Of a DNA stretch of 64,000 nt, positions 22,672-34,784 are shown in pieces; position 1 is the first letter of the stretch; each line of letters begins with the position of its first letter. Both the position numbers and the translations under genes were made by a program. The notes beneath the pieces are model-generated. The model did not search any database. It was not told the DNA's origin and was given only the letters and a program-made list of their open reading frames with translations. The stretch is from Acinonyx jubatus (lineage: Eukaryota; Chordata; Mammalia; Carnivora; Felidae): NCBI RefSeq assembly GCF_027475565.1, contig NC_069397.1, forward strand, positions 1,922,001-1,986,000. The letters are read 5' to 3'.

Positions 22672-23476
22672 TCTGCTTCATAACCTTCGAGGCATATTTT
22701 CACGGGAAAATAATGCTTTAAGTGACAAAACAAAGCATTTAAGTTTTTCTCCGCCAAGTCTCCACTGAGGGTGCAGCCAAGCCCCTGGGGGCAGTCGGCC
22801 CCGACCCCACCCACCGCTAATCAGCAATGGTTGCTTCCCCTGCCTACTTAACCCCCATGGAATCTTCTGGGCCCGCAGGAACATCACCCACCATTGTTTG
22901 TCCTCTGCCCCTCACCCCCACGTTGCCTGGGAGGCAGGCCCCGGCAGGCACTATTGATCTCCAGGTCTTTGACACCAAGGTGCAAGGTGACAACTAATCC
23001 AGAGAAAACACGGAACAGGGGATTCATGGGCTGAGCAGACTGGATGGGGGTGGGGCGGCATCCCAAGCGGTGGCTGTGATGGGCCTGGGTGCCGCTGCCT
23101 GCCCACAGGGAGAAAGCCCCAGACACAGGCGCTGAGCCCGGGAGATCAAAAGAGAGGGTCAAAGTCTGCTCATAATTTGGGATCCAGGAGTGTGTCTGGC
23201 TATAAACACTATAAAACGGCTCTGGGACTTTCCCAAGGCAGCACCTGCAGGAGGTTCTCGGGGCCCCAGCGGTCTGAAACCCCAGGGAAGCCCTAAGCTG
23301 GGCCCAGCCATCCCCTGGGTCCGCCTGCTGGGTGGGATCCTTCTGTGGAAGGCCGGTGGGAGGGAAGGGGGCAGGCAGGGACACAGGGCTGTACTCGAGG
23401 TAGGCAAAGTCTGACGCTTTCTGGAGTTTGGCCCAGCTGACCTTGGGCTTCCGCGTGCCTAACAAAGCTGCCTCTT
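22672..23476. other. Intergenic, nothing recognised
   Basis: Moderately GC-rich, no repeat family recognised. A 193-codon minus-strand open frame spans most of it without any recognisable domain. Confidence 0.4.
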
Positions 23477-23652
23477 GGGGCGCCTGGGTGAGTTCGGGGC
23501 TCGTGAGTTCGAACCCCGCGTCGGGGTCTGTGCTGACAGCTCAGAGCCTGGAGCTGCTTCGGATTCTGTGTCTCCCTGTCTCTCTCTGCCCCTCCCCTGC
23601 TCGCGCTCTCTCTCTCCCTCTCTTTCTCAAAAATAAATAAACACTAAAAATA
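23477..23652 (+). repeat. CAN SINE with internal deletion
   Basis: The head runs GGGGCGCCTGGGTGAGTTCG, skipping the usual box A-B spacer (about 45 bp missing). Perfect AGCTGCCTCTT target-site duplications flank it. Confidence 0.93.
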
Positions 23653-23659
23653 AATTTCA

Positions 23660-24770
23660 GAGCTGCCTCTTACCCCATCACCCCCAAAATCTTCTCCTTC
23701 AGCGCACCCAGAGACCAGGCTTTGGGAAGTCAGCACAGACCTCAAAGCCCAGAGCCAAGGCCTGGAATAGTGGAAGGAAACATGACCCAGGAAGGGGATG
23801 GGGACGCAAAGGTCCGGATTTGTGGGTCAGGGCCAGGCCAGCACATGGGCTGAGATGCTCTGAAAAGAGGGGGGTGGGTAGGTAACAAAGCAGGGGGCAA
23901 AGGCACCCACCCAGGACGGTGGGGCTCGTTGTGTGCAGGGAACGAGTCCCCTTGGGTGACCACATGTGAATGGAGAACGAGGCCGGGTCCCCTGAACTGC
24001 CTGTGGGGGGCTGGGCCTGGGTAAGGGATTTGCTGAGTCTGTGGCTGAAGGAGCCTGGTGACGGGGTCACAGTCAGAACCCGCAAGACAGAGCTGAGGCT
24101 GGAGCCTGGGCCGGGCCGGATCCTACCCTCCCTTACTCCTCACTGACTCCCCCTACCAACCCGTGCCTCTTGCAGCCCAGCCCCATCCTGTCCCTCTGCC
24201 ACTACCCCTGCCTCCCCAGACCCCTTCCCAAGGGGAAGGCCGGCAGCCTCGGGCTCCTGGGTCTTTCTGGAAGCCCAGTTTCCAATGACAAGGGATCGGG
24301 AGAGCCGGAGCGCTCTGCTGAAGGCTTTGAGCCTGGTCTGTGTGTCTAAATGTCCAAACGTGTCTTACCTGGCATTTTCTGGTTCTGGGACTTTGGCTCA
24401 CGTCTGTGTCAAAGCTCTTAATTACAGGCCATGGGCGCTAACTCTGACTTACTGAAGGAGAGAAATGGTGGATTACAGGGCACCAGGTAGTCTCGGAATT
24501 ACCCAGAAGGCTACAGAACTTTGGCAGAAAATGGTCTGCTGAGGGCCTAGATGACTTACAAGGGCCACTGCTGTCACGGCGGGCCACTAGACGTTGCTTC
24601 TGGCTCTCTGCCACCACCGGGCCTAAACCCAAGCCCAGGGTTTGTGCTCCTGACCACCTGAACCCCAGTCACGTGCTCTCGTCCTAGCTGGAAGGGACAC
24701 CGGGAAAGAGCACCTGTGCCCTCAGCGTCCCTAGGTAGGTGGATTCTTATCTCCATCAAAAATAATGAGG
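23660..24770. other. Intergenic, nothing recognised
   Basis: No gene, repeat family or RNA could be supported. Confidence 0.45.
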
Positions 24771-24773
24771 CAG

Positions 24774-24974
24774 GGTGCCTGGGTGGCTCAGTCGGTTGAG
24801 CGTCGGACTTCGGCTCAGGTCATGATCTCACAGCTCATGAGTTCGAGCCCCGCATCCGGCTCTGTGCAGACAGCTCGGAGCCTGGAGCCCGCTTCCGATT
24901 CTGTGTCTCCCTCTCTCTCTGCCCCTCCCCCGCTTGCACTCTGTCTCTCTCTCTGTGTCAAAAATAAAAACATT
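24774..24974 (+). repeat. CAN SINE, first of tandem pair
   Basis: Head GGGTGCCTGGGTGGCTCAG. A single AATAATGAGGCA-like target duplication lies before this copy and after the next, so the two sit inside one duplication. Confidence 0.93.
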
Positions 24975-24976
24975 AG

Positions 24977-25210
24977 GGGTGCCTGGGTGGCTCGGTCGGT
25001 TGGGCGACCGACTTCAGCTCAGGTCATGATCTCGCAGTCCGTGAGTTCAAGCCCCGCGTCGGGCTCTGTGCTGATGGCTCAGAGCCTGGAGCCTGTTTCA
25101 GATTCTGTGTCTCCCTCTCTCTCTGACCCTCCCCTGTTCATGCTCTCTCTCTGTCTCAAAAATAAATAAACGTAAAAAAAATTTTTTTTAAATAATTTAA
25201 AAAAAATAAA
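24977..25210 (+). repeat. CAN SINE, second of tandem pair
   Basis: Directly follows the A-tail of the previous copy and has an expanded A/T tail. Confidence 0.93.
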
Positions 25211-25259
25211 AATAAAAACATTAAAAAACAATTAGAAAAAATAACGAGGCACACGTCAA

Positions 25260-26970
25260 TCATGTCTCAGCAAAGCGTAGACCAAGTGTGGGTGACCCTT
25301 CGTTCCGTTTCCTCCCGTTCTTCTGGCCACAGGCAGCCACCCTTTCGTCTTCTCTCGGTCCAGTGTGGTCTCCAGCTCCCTGCAGGCCTCCTGTCTTGAT
25401 TCCAGAGGGGGAGTCACGCCAGAAAGGGCCAGAGGTGAGGGCTGTCATTTCCCCTCTGCAGTAACCCAACCTCTTAGCCACCTCTGCATCCTCTGGGCTG
25501 CTGTCTGCCTTCCCAGCCCCAGCCTGCGACCTTGCATTGGACTTAAAGGACTCGCCCCTTAGGGGAGTCCCGAAGCTGACAACCCTTCACATCTGCCGAG
25601 GGCTACTGGGACCCTGCTTGGCGGGATTCTGCGTCCCTGCGGAGCACCGTCTTCCAGGACCAAAGCCAAGGTGGGAGGAGACAGGGAGTGAGAGAACAGG
25701 TTTTCCTGCCCCTGCCGGGATGTCACTTGGACATCCTAGGGCCAAACGTGTGTAAGGCAGAGCTTTGGGGATCAAGTAAGCGGGAGGAGGGGCTGTTTTC
25801 TCCCCCCCCCCCCCAGGAAGAGCTCCCTGCACAGACACCCGGAGCAGTGGGTGGGCAAGTCCCGAAGTCTCTGTGACCCTGGAGAGGCCCTGCCTGGCTG
25901 CCACTGAGGCCACAGGACCTCTGGCTTGTGTGCAGGGTGGGTCTTTCCCTTTGGGGTCCTGGCCTCCCACGGAGCCCCTCTTGTCTGCCCAAATCTCCTT
26001 TGTCCCGGCCCACACTTCATGGTCATTTCCTCTGAAAAGCCTTCTCCAGCCTCTCCCTACTTGCAAAGCATTTTCAGTCCTGAGCAGTGCTTCCCCCAAA
26101 GGGTCCCTTCCTTCTCTCTCTTCCATTCAGGCAGGCGGCCTTTACCCAACTTTCTTCCCCCGGTCTCAAGTCCGGGAGTGTCTCTCTTTCTTGGTTTACA
26201 ACCAGGAACTTCTCGAAGTGGGACCGATCCAAAGCACATTTGTGAGTCTAGTGTCTACTGTTTATTTGAACAGGGTGGTGGCAGGGGCTGGCCTGAAAGG
26301 AAGTCACATCAGGCTGGGCCTACAGAGGTGGAGGCGAGGCCTTGGGCATCCGGTCGACCAGCTGCCTAGCAGAGGCATGTGACTTACGGGTTCTGAGCTT
26401 ACCCGTCCTGGACCCAGAGATCCGGGAGGTGACAAGTTGGTGCCCAGGGCTCAGATGTCTTGGGACAGTGGCCAGTGATTGCTGGGAACAGTGAGCAGCA
26501 GCGTGGGGTAAGACTGGAACCTGAGCTCCATGGTACATAAAGCCGGGTTGTTCTTCCGTGGCTTGTGGGTTTATTTCCCTGTTGTCCTTGAGGAGAGCTG
26601 ATTCATCCCCTGAGTACACAGGGTTCAGGACCAGAAGCTTTCCGAGTGCTTACAGATATGTTACGGACCTGGAAAAAAAGTATATTCTAAAAGCCAAAAA
26701 CTGCAAAAATCTAAATTAATAAACGTCTAAGGAAATGTGTGCAAAATACAATGGTAGCCAATCAACATCTTGGTTAAATTTCATATTCCTAAAGTTTCAT
26801 TACATCGGCACACAATTTGTAGATTAGTTTTTCTCACTTCCTAGAATTTCCTGAATGTTCGTGGATTCAATCTGTTCCTTGTAGGCAATTCTAAAAAAGA
26901 AAACCCTTTCAAACACCTTAACAGCAAACATATTATGTTTTGTGTGCAATGTAAGTGTATTTTAATATAC
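25260..26970. other. Intergenic, mostly unassigned
   Basis: A short piece near 26020-26110 resembles ancient LINE2 sequence (TTTCCTCTGAAAAGCCTTC). The rest, including the AT-rich 26650-26970 stretch, is unassigned; no gene signal. Confidence 0.4.
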
Positions 26971-26974
26971 TCGA

Positions 26975-27450
26975 TATTGAGAGGTAATACGGTCTGGTGG
27001 GAGGAACAGGGACCCTGTAACCAGACTGCCTAGGTTTAAATTCTGGCTTTGCCACTTACCAGCTGAATCACCTAGAACAAATTATTTTTAATTGTTTTTC
27101 ATGTTTATTTATTCTTGAGGCGGGGGGAGGGACAGAGAGAGAGGGAGACACAGAATCCGAAGCAGGTTCCAGGCCCTGAGCTGTCAGCACAGAGCCCGAG
27201 GCGGGGCGCGAACCCACCAACTGTGAGATCGTAACCTGAGCTGAAGTCAGACGCTTCAAGGACTGAGCCATCCAGGCGCCCCTAGGACAAATTATGTAAC
27301 CTATCTGTGCAGCGGCTCCCTCGTCCGTAAAACACGACCACGGTAAAATAGCACCTAGTTCAGAGCAGAAAACATGATGATGATGGTAATACCTTGTTAT
27401 TATCGGCACAACTTCTCAGGTTGTCGTGGGGATTTGTAAAGCATTTGGAA
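26975..27450 (+). repeat. MIR element split by a SINE
   Basis: The left half (TGCCTAGGTTTAAATTCTGG, TTTGCCACTTACCAGC) stops at 27080 and the right half (CCTCGTCCGTAAAACACG, GTGGGGATTTGTAAAGC) resumes at about 27288. The two halves are a continuous MIR once the SINE is removed. Confidence 0.85.
27093..27283 (-). repeat. CAN SINE inserted in MIR
   Basis: Reversed copy ending CATCCAGGCGCCCC. It is flanked by CTAGAACAAATTAT and CTAGGACAAATTAT, a near-perfect target duplication made of MIR sequence. Confidence 0.95.
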
Positions 27451-27739
27451 CAATTCCTAGCGGGAAGGAAGCTCTATTTAAGGGTTTGTTTGTCTAAACA
27501 AACACATGGGGTAAAGCTGTGGATCCCCGAGTGTTTGCTTAGGTCTTTAAGAAAATTCTATCCCACTTCACCGGGGCTAGTGAACCCAAGGAGAGTGTTG
27601 TGTGCGGCCTCAGGCCACAGCCATGAGAGGAACCATGTGCACTTGGGCCCCCAGGATGGAGGCAGAGTGAGAGGGGCCCCAAGGAAAAGGGGAAACTCGG
27701 ACCAGAGAGTTCGTGCTTAGTTTTTGTGTTCTGCCCGTT

Positions 27740-28510
27740 CAGACTAACCCATGGAGTTTCCAGCTTGGCTTTATTGAGGAGGCTGTCTTCCTAAGTCCTC
27801 CCGAATGTGATTATCCATTTTGGCACTGACCTTGCTGGAGAAGGTCATCAAGAGGACCCGACGGGCAAGGGACCCTGGAGCTTGACCCCAGCAATCAGAG
27901 CCTCCTTATCCACTCTCCTGTCCTTGGAGCACACATTCTGCCATTTTCAAGGATGCGGCCTTGAGAGAGCCATGTGTCGTTGAGACCATCTGGCCTGGAC
28001 ACATGAGTGAACCCTGTTAAGGCTTCTGTGTAAACGTTTAAGAGTCTGGCGGGCAAGTGCTGAGACCTACTCATCTTGCTGCCGCCCAAGACCAGCCTTG
28101 CATAGGAGTTTTCCCTGCTTATTAAAACTCTCATCGGGGCGCCTGAGTGGCTCAGTCGGTTAAGCGGCCGACTTCGGCTCAGGTCACGATCTCGAGGTCC
28201 GTGAGTTCGAGCCCCGCGTCAGGCTCTGTGCTGACAGCTCGGAGCCTGGAGCCTGCTTCCGATTCTGTGTCTCCCTCTCTCTCTGCCCCTCCCCCGTTCA
28301 TGCTCTGTCTCTCTCTGTCTCAAAAATAAAAAACATAAACGTTAAAAAAAATTCTCATAAAAAAAACTGTCATCTAACAACCTGGGGTGGCCACCTCTTT
28401 CTTTGGTCTCTCCCTGTCCTCCGTGTCCAGGAGCCAGTTTCAGATCTCTCCTGGGGAGCTCCCGAAGTTGCCAACCAACCGACCTCCGGGGCTCAAGCAG
28501 CCTTCGGCCC
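27740..28510 (+). repeat. Possible ancient LTR-like sequence around a SINE
   Basis: The stretch contains CTGCTTATTAAAACTCTCAT, then (beyond the SINE) CAACCTGGGGTGGCCACCTC, reminiscent of an old retroviral LTR with a TATA-like region. The family could not be named, so this is a weak call. Confidence 0.25.
28136..28350 (+). repeat. CAN SINE, full-length
   Basis: Consensus-like head and body; the target duplication is AAAACTCTCAT / AAATTCTCAT. Confidence 0.95.
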
Positions 28511-28759
28511 TGCCGCCCTGCCCTACACCATACACTCCACCCGTTATCCCACACCCCCGCCCCAGTCGGGGCTCTCTCCCTTTCACGTTTGTCTTTGTCT
28601 CCAGCTATGGGTCCAACTTCCCCGTGATGTCACCGGGTATTGGGGATGGTGATGAGAAGTGGCCGTACCCGGAGATCCCAGCGGATGGCAGTTCTTGGTA
28701 ATATGAGCCCCAGAAGGAAGGGAAGATTGTGTTGCTTAGGATCACAGACCCTTCGGGAA

Positions 28760-29240
28760 AGCATAAGACACGTGCTCGTTGGCTGCGAGTAGCAAAAACT
28801 TGGCTTAGACAATAAGAAAGTATATTATCTCGCGTATCGATGAAACTGGAGGTAGGAATACCCAGGGCTAGCGCATCAGCGGCACGACATCACCAGGGCA
28901 TCATGTTCTCCCTGTGTTCTCATTCTGTTGTCCTCCGTGTTTTAGCCTTTTCCTTTTACCGTTACAGCATGGTATCCAGGCGTAACATCTCTCCCGATGT
29001 GTCCCGCTTAGCAGTAAGGACATCTTTTCCTCCGGCCCCAGAAGTGGCCAGATTGGTATCCCATGATTAAACCAGTCGCTGACAAGGCGGATGGGACCAC
29101 CTTGATTAACCACCTCTGGGACTGGGCTGGAGCCAGCCTCACCTGAAGCACATGGCTATATGGAACAGGGTGGATCCCTACACACCATTCGGGGTCAGGT
29201 AGGAAGAAAGAAAAGTTAGAATTGTCCTTGTGCAGGAAGC
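28760..29240. repeat. Ancient interspersed repeat, family unassigned
   Basis: The opening AGTAGCAAAAACTTGGCTTA and later GGCTGGAGCCAGCCTCACCT resemble a widespread old mammalian repeat. Related sequence may recur near 31840-31900. I cannot name the family without a search. Confidence 0.35.
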
Positions 29241-29519
29241 CAAGCGTATCGTTGGAGCCATTTATGAATGCCAACTTGGGAAGGCTGAAAAACCCAAGGT
29301 TATTCTAGAGGGCCAGCCTCTGCTGGGGGCGTTCCTTGGTTACTATTGATGTGATTTGTCCCCTCTGATTTTTACCACAAGCTCCGCCGTCCTCCACCGC
29401 ACATACACACAACAGGAAGAAACACCTAGACTCTGGGTAAAGGACCTCACATAATGTCCGGCAGGAAATGGACATCAATACAGCAACAATAAATAAATGC
29501 ATAGGTCCCTTCCCCCAGC

Positions 29520-29740
29520 GCAGATGACCACACCCACATCCTAACTGGTCTCCCTGCCTCCAGCTGGCCCGGGCAATCCAGTCTCCTCACAGCCCGCAGA
29601 GTGATTTGTTTCAAAATTCAAATCTTATCTGCCTTCAAAGGCTCTCCACTGTCCTCAGGACAAGGGCCAGATTCCTTAGGCAGGAGCGCAAGTCCCTTTA
29701 TCATTGCAATCCATCCTGAAAACCTTGTGAGCTCTCTTAT
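29520..29740. repeat. Ancient interspersed repeat, family unassigned
   Basis: CTGGTCTCCCTGCCTCCAGC, then GTGATTTGTTTCAAAATTC, then GGCTCTCCACTGTCCTCAGG: the pattern of a common old mammalian repeat. The family is not certain. Confidence 0.4.
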
Positions 29741-29940
29741 CCTCAGCTTCAGCATGGTGACACAGGCACAGAAATCATAAAACAAAGATAACGAGGCATC
29801 AGAAGTAAGAGTCAGCAGAAATAGCAAACATCAGAATTTGACCTGTGTATTTACATGTTAGAATTATTGGGAAAATACAAAATAACTAAACCTAATATGT
29901 TTAAATAAAGAGAAGATAATTTTAAAATATGAATGAGAAG

Positions 29941-30140
29941 GGGCGCCTGGGTGGCCCTATCCGTTAAGTGTCCGACTTCGGCTCAGGTCATGATCTCTGA
30001 GCGTCGGGCTCTGTGCGGACAGCTCGGAGCCCAGAGCCCGCTTCGGGTTCCTTGTCTCCCTCTCTCTCTGCCCCTCCCCCGCGCGTGCTCCGTCTTTTTC
30101 TGTCTCTCAAAAACAAATACACAAACAAAAAAAATATTTT
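29941..30140 (+). repeat. CAN SINE with internal deletion
   Basis: The head is intact, but CATGATCTC runs straight into TGAGCGTCGGGCTC, losing the box B region. AAATATGAA occurs on both sides. Confidence 0.92.
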
Positions 30141-30149
30141 AAGAAATAT

Positions 30150-32940
30150 GAACAAGAAAAAAAAAACTATCAAAATTATTAGAACGATTTCCAGCAGAGA
30201 GGGTCCACAGCTGCTGCCACGGTTTTGGGCACAGTAGTGAGGTTGGGACCTGAGCTGGTCCACTGCAACCGTGCTGGGGCTGGTGGGGTTCCATGTGGCA
30301 ACAGTGTCTCAGCATGTTGGTGGAGCGATGGCCGTGGTGGATGGCTTCCCCTGAAAGGAGTAGACTAGAGGGGTTGGGTGCCCTCGGGTTCCAAACAGAA
30401 GGTCAGGAGTTTGATTCATTGCCTCCTTCACTGTAATTCACAACATGCACAATTTGGACAGGACAATGCTGACTCGAGCAGTTTCCAGGGCCAGGTAAGG
30501 TAATGGGGGTAATTCTCAAGCAGAAAGAGCCAGAAGGCAGGTGACCCAATCCTTCTTTGACTTTAAGAAGAGAAGATCTTGCGGTTTAAGAGAGGAGACA
30601 TCCTGAGAATCCAGAAAAACCTGAAGAGCAGTGGTTGGATGAGGACAGCAGAGGCTGGAAGGGGTTAAACCCAGTCCCTACAGTTGAGAACAGACCTGCC
30701 TGCATCTCGGGACTGGCTGTGACTGGTGGTCAGGGAACTGGTAAAGATCTCAGGATTATCCCCGCCCCCCCCCCCCGCCCCAGGGGGTGGATGTAATGGA
30801 AACAAGGTAACTTCCCATCCCATCCTGTCCCACTGCTGGATGGACAGAATCCCAAAGGGCCTCAGCAGGGCACAGTTAGGACAAACGTTTTGCGGACAGA
30901 GGGAACGATCTTTTTTATTTTTAAAATCTTTTTGCAACCGCCACGTGTGTAGGATTTCTTACGGACGTCAAGGGCAGTCGGCTCGTACACATTCTGTTTC
31001 TATGACTTTCTGGGACAGAAGGACTCCATTCCTAGGGGCGTGGTCAGGGTATGAAACCAGAGGGTTCACGCATTGACTTCTGAAGTAGCTAATTTTAGGC
31101 AGTATTGGCTACGCCTGGGTGGATTGGCATTTTGTCCCCTATTCTCGGACGGTGCAAATCAACCTGTAGGAAACGGACGGAGTTAGGAGGGCGGGGCACG
31201 GCTTAGCCTCGTTTATGTAATGATTTTCCGCTCTCGTTCTGAAACCATTCCGTCGAATGACAACAGACGGTGTCCATCCACCCCTGCGAAGCAATCACGC
31301 ACCCTGTGAATGATACGCAGCCGGATCGCTTTTCCATTTATAAAACCTGACCGTTTATGACTCACGCTGGCATTTCAAATCCTAGTCATGCTCAGGGCAC
31401 TGCTTAGAGGCACTTGTCTTCCTTTGTAGCCAGTGATGCGTGCATTGCTCTCCAGATTCTGTTCGGACTCTTGTCCTTCTTTTCCTCAAAGCTCCAGGTG
31501 AGGCAACTCTGGGTGCAACGTGTATTTCACGCCACATGAGACGCCGGCTGTGCAGGGCACCTCGCTCCGCGCATGGCATGAAGCTCGTACTGGAAGCACC
31601 AAACACCCAGCTCTCTGCCTTCTCCCGAGGGCTCAGGTAGCTGGCTCGCCCTGCTACAGCAGCTAAGTACACGCCTGACCCTTGGCTTTCCCTCCACAGT
31701 CGTCAGCCACCCGTCACTACCGCAAACATCTTGTCCTCCCCCAAGGAAGTACCCCGAGCAGCCGGGAAACCAGCGGAGCTCCCCTCCTGGAAGGAAAACT
31801 CTTTCGCAGAAGCCCCAGCCGGTTTCCGGATCCTCACGTTTCATTGGCCAGGACGGAGTCACATGTCCACCCCTAAAGCCAATCGGAGGCAATAGAGAGT
31901 AGGCGTGCCCTAACGGGCTGCAGCCAATCCTAATCCAGCGCTTCGTGGGGGAGGGAGGCGGGGCTAACCCTGGACTGGCCGCTGCCCCGGATCTGCAACC
32001 CCGAGCGGGGCGGGGGAAAGAGCGGCCGGGGACCCCAGAGAATGATGGTCTGCAGTGAGAAAGAGGGGTGAAGCGGATGGCAGGGAGGGGAAAGAGACCC
32101 TCGGGGCTCCAGCTCTCCTTTCCAGTCCGTCCCAGGGCTTCAGCCCCTCCCCAGCCCTGGGCTGGCCTGTTGGCTTACCCAAGAACCCCCCCAAATGACA
32201 GAAGTGGATGGTCTCACGGTTGTGGAGGCCGAAGCCTGAAATCCAGGGGTCAGTGTGCTCCCTCTGAAGCCTGGAGGCGAGGAGCCTTCCTCCCCAATTC
32301 CCAGCTGCCAGTGGTTGGTGGGCAATCTTTGACCTGCCACCTGGGTGGCCACGTGGCTTTCTCCCCTGGGTGTCTGGGCCTCTCCTCTCCGGATGTGGAC
32401 AGCGGGCATGTTGGGTTAGACCCACCGTACCCTACTGTGACCTCATCTAAACTGCTTACATCCGCAGCCATTCCATTTCCAAAGAAGGTCACAGCCACGG
32501 GTCCCGGTGTTAGGACTTCAACATCTCTTTTTGGGAGCACCCAATTCAGCCCTTAACAGGTTGTGTGAGACTCCCTCGTAGAACAAATGGTCTTTTTGCA
32601 TTACCTAAACCCGGAGATTTTTCTGTAGTTTATAACCAAAGAGTCCTTCCAATACAGGATTCTGATAGGGGTTCAAACTGGTCCAAAGAAACAGGTGTCG
32701 CGCATCACCTCCTTACCTAAGCCTCCTTGTTTCCGGAAGCAACTCAGAGACGCTTACATAATCACCAGAGGGCAGTTTTCTCTCTTTGGAACCAAAGTCC
32801 TTCTTCAGAAGAAGGTCTTGTGTAACTCTGAATACAGAGGGTTTGCTTGCAAAGTTAGAGAGCCAGCATGGGAAATTTCCAATGCCATTGGGTATTTGTA
32901 CTTCCTCCTAGTCCCTGCCTGCTTTCTGGACATTGACTTT
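30150..32940. other. Intergenic, no gene found
   Basis: Contains a C-run at about 30765 and, at 32430-32560, a piece of an old mammalian repeat (ACCTCATCTAAACTGC, GTGTTAGGACTTCAACATC). CCAAT/ATTGG motifs cluster at 31840-31960 but look like part of a decayed repeat. No exon, RNA or transporter/lectin homology seen. Confidence 0.4.
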
Positions 32941-32949
32941 CTAAAAATC

Positions 32950-33098
32950 ATTTAAGTGTGTTTGTTGTTTTGGGAGAAACAGACAGAGAGAGAAAAAGAG
33001 AATCCCAAGCAGGCTCTGTACTCTCAGCATGGAGCCCAATGCAGAGCTCGAACCCACCAAGCATGAGATCATGACCTGAGCTGAAATCAAGAGTCGGG
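32950..33098 (-). repeat. CAN SINE, head missing
   Basis: GA-rich tail to AATCAAGAGTCGGG; cut off before the usual GCGCCCC end. It faces the next copy head to head. Confidence 0.85.
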
Positions 33099-33107
33099 TT
33101 TTATTTT

Positions 33108-33290
33108 GGGGGCGCCTGGGTGGCTCAGTCGGTTCAGCGTCCAACTCTTGATTTGGGGCTTGGATCATGATCCCAGGGTCGTGGGACTGAGCCCCAGGTT
33201 GGGCTCTGTGCTGACCATAGAGCCTGCTTGGGAGTCTCTCTCTCTCCCTCTGCCCCCCTCCCCTGCTCTCTTTCTAAAATAAAATTTTTA
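33108..33290 (+). repeat. CAN SINE
   Basis: Head GGGGGCGCCTGGGTGGCTCAG with the older CAACTCTTGATTTGGGGC body type. Tail AAATAAAATTTTTAAAAA. Confidence 0.92.
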
Positions 33291-33292
33291 AA

Positions 33293-33397
33293 AATTAAGA
33301 TTTTATTTTTAAGTAATCTCTACACCCAACGTGGGACTCGAACTCACAACCCCAAGACCAAGAGTGGCACGTTCTTCTGAGCCAGCCAGGTGCCCCT
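33293..33397 (-). repeat. Short CAN SINE variant
   Basis: AAGTAATCTCTACACCCAAC to GCCAGCCAGGTGCCCC. Arranged tail to tail with the previous copy, so an inverted pair is formed. Confidence 0.85.
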
Positions 33398-33670
33398 GGA
33401 CATGGATAGTCTTAATATTCAGAACCTACAACCAATTGTACACCCTCATCTAACCAAGCCCCCTCCAAGGATTCTGACTTTTCAGAGCTGGGACAGCCTC
33501 CTCTTTGTGACTCTGGAAACACTGCCGCATCCCAATCAGGCTGTACTTGATTTTGTCTTTGCTGCGGGGGGCGGGGTGGGGGGGTGACAGTTACAGCATG
33601 ACCTTGACTCGCTCATTCCAAATTTGGAAGGCTTGTGAGAGCTGGTGAAATTTTCTAATTAGTATTTTTC

Positions 33671-33893
33671 CTTTTTTTTTTTTTAAGTTTATTTCTTTTT
33701 GAGAGAGAGAGAGAGCATGCACATGTGATCAGGGGAGGGGCAGAGGGAGAGGAAGAGAGAGAGAATCCCAAGCAGGCTCCATGCTGTCAGGGCAGAGCCC
33801 AAAGCGGGGCTCAATCTCAAGAACCGTGAGATCGTGACCTGAGCCGAGATCAAGAGTCGAGCCCTCAACCGACTGACGCCCCCCAGGGGCCCC
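33671..33893 (-). repeat. CAN SINE
   Basis: T-run, GAGAGAGAG tract, head reduced to GACGCCCCCCAGGGGCCCC. TAGTATT flanks both sides. Confidence 0.92.
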
Positions 33894-34010
33894 CTCACTA
33901 GTATTCTTCAATGTCATATGTTTGTTGGTCTTTCTTAATTTAAAAAAAAAATAATAAGCTTTATGCAGTTAGAAAATCCAAGCGGTGGAGAAAGACATTA
34001 ACTGAAAAGA

Positions 34011-34046
34011 GGCACCCGGGTGGCTCAGTCCATTAAGCCTCAGACT
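34011..34046 (+). repeat. CAN SINE head fragment
   Basis: GGCACCCGGGTGGCTCAG up to CAGACTC, then abruptly lost. Only about 35 bp. Confidence 0.8.
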
Positions 34047-34390
34047 CTTTTTTGCAATATATTTGCAATATTATTGGTGTTGTTTTAATGTTCTGTGCGT
34101 TTGGCCGCCCTGGGTCGCAGTATTTGGTGCCCACAGAACCAGCTGGGTACCGATGCTCCTTATGTAACCTCTTCCACCCTGGGCGGTGCCCTCTGGACCC
34201 CATCACTTCCTGCTGTCCTCAGAGCACTTCCTACCAAGACCCCTCTGGCTCCAGCCTGATGATTTTCAAGTGATGCGGGCAGGGAGGAGTGGAAGCGGGC
34301 TGCCTCCCCAGAGCTAAACTTGGCCCTTCCCATACCTTCCCTTTGACACCACCCTCTTTGACTTTAATTAATACTAATTGAAATCCTCCT

Positions 34391-34618
34391 GGAACACCTG
34401 GGTGGCTCAGTGGGTTAAGCGTCCGACTTCGGCTCAGGTCACGACCTCACAGTTCGCGGGTTCGAGCCCCGCGGCGGGCTCTGTGCCGACAGCTCGGAGC
34501 CCGCTTCAGATTCTGTGTCTCCCTCTCTCTCTGCCCCTCCCCTGCTCATTCTCTGTCTCTCTCCCTCTGAAAAAAATGAAATAGGGTAAATAAACATTAA
34601 AAAAATATTTAAAAAATA
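34391..34618 (+). repeat. CAN SINE, full-length
   Basis: Perfect GAAATCCTCCT target duplication on both sides. Confidence 0.95.
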
Positions 34619-34784
34619 AAGAAATCCTCCTATGTGCAGGCAGGTTTCTCGGTAGAGGGAATCTAGCAATCAATGGATCCTGCCCTCTCTTTTCGTGGGA
34701 ATCCTTAGTGAGATGTTGGCTCTTTGTGGCTGAGATGGTGAGCTAGATCGATCGCAAAAACAGCAATCTCCACCCATCACGGTT

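Noticed and set aside
24774..25210. tRNA gene candidates
   Set aside because: Box A/B-like sequences here and in dozens of other places are the tRNA-derived heads of CAN SINEs, not tRNA genes.
31840..31990. Promoter with several CCAAT boxes
   Set aside because: CCAAT/ATTGG clustering sits in sequence resembling an old interspersed repeat and no gene follows on either strand.
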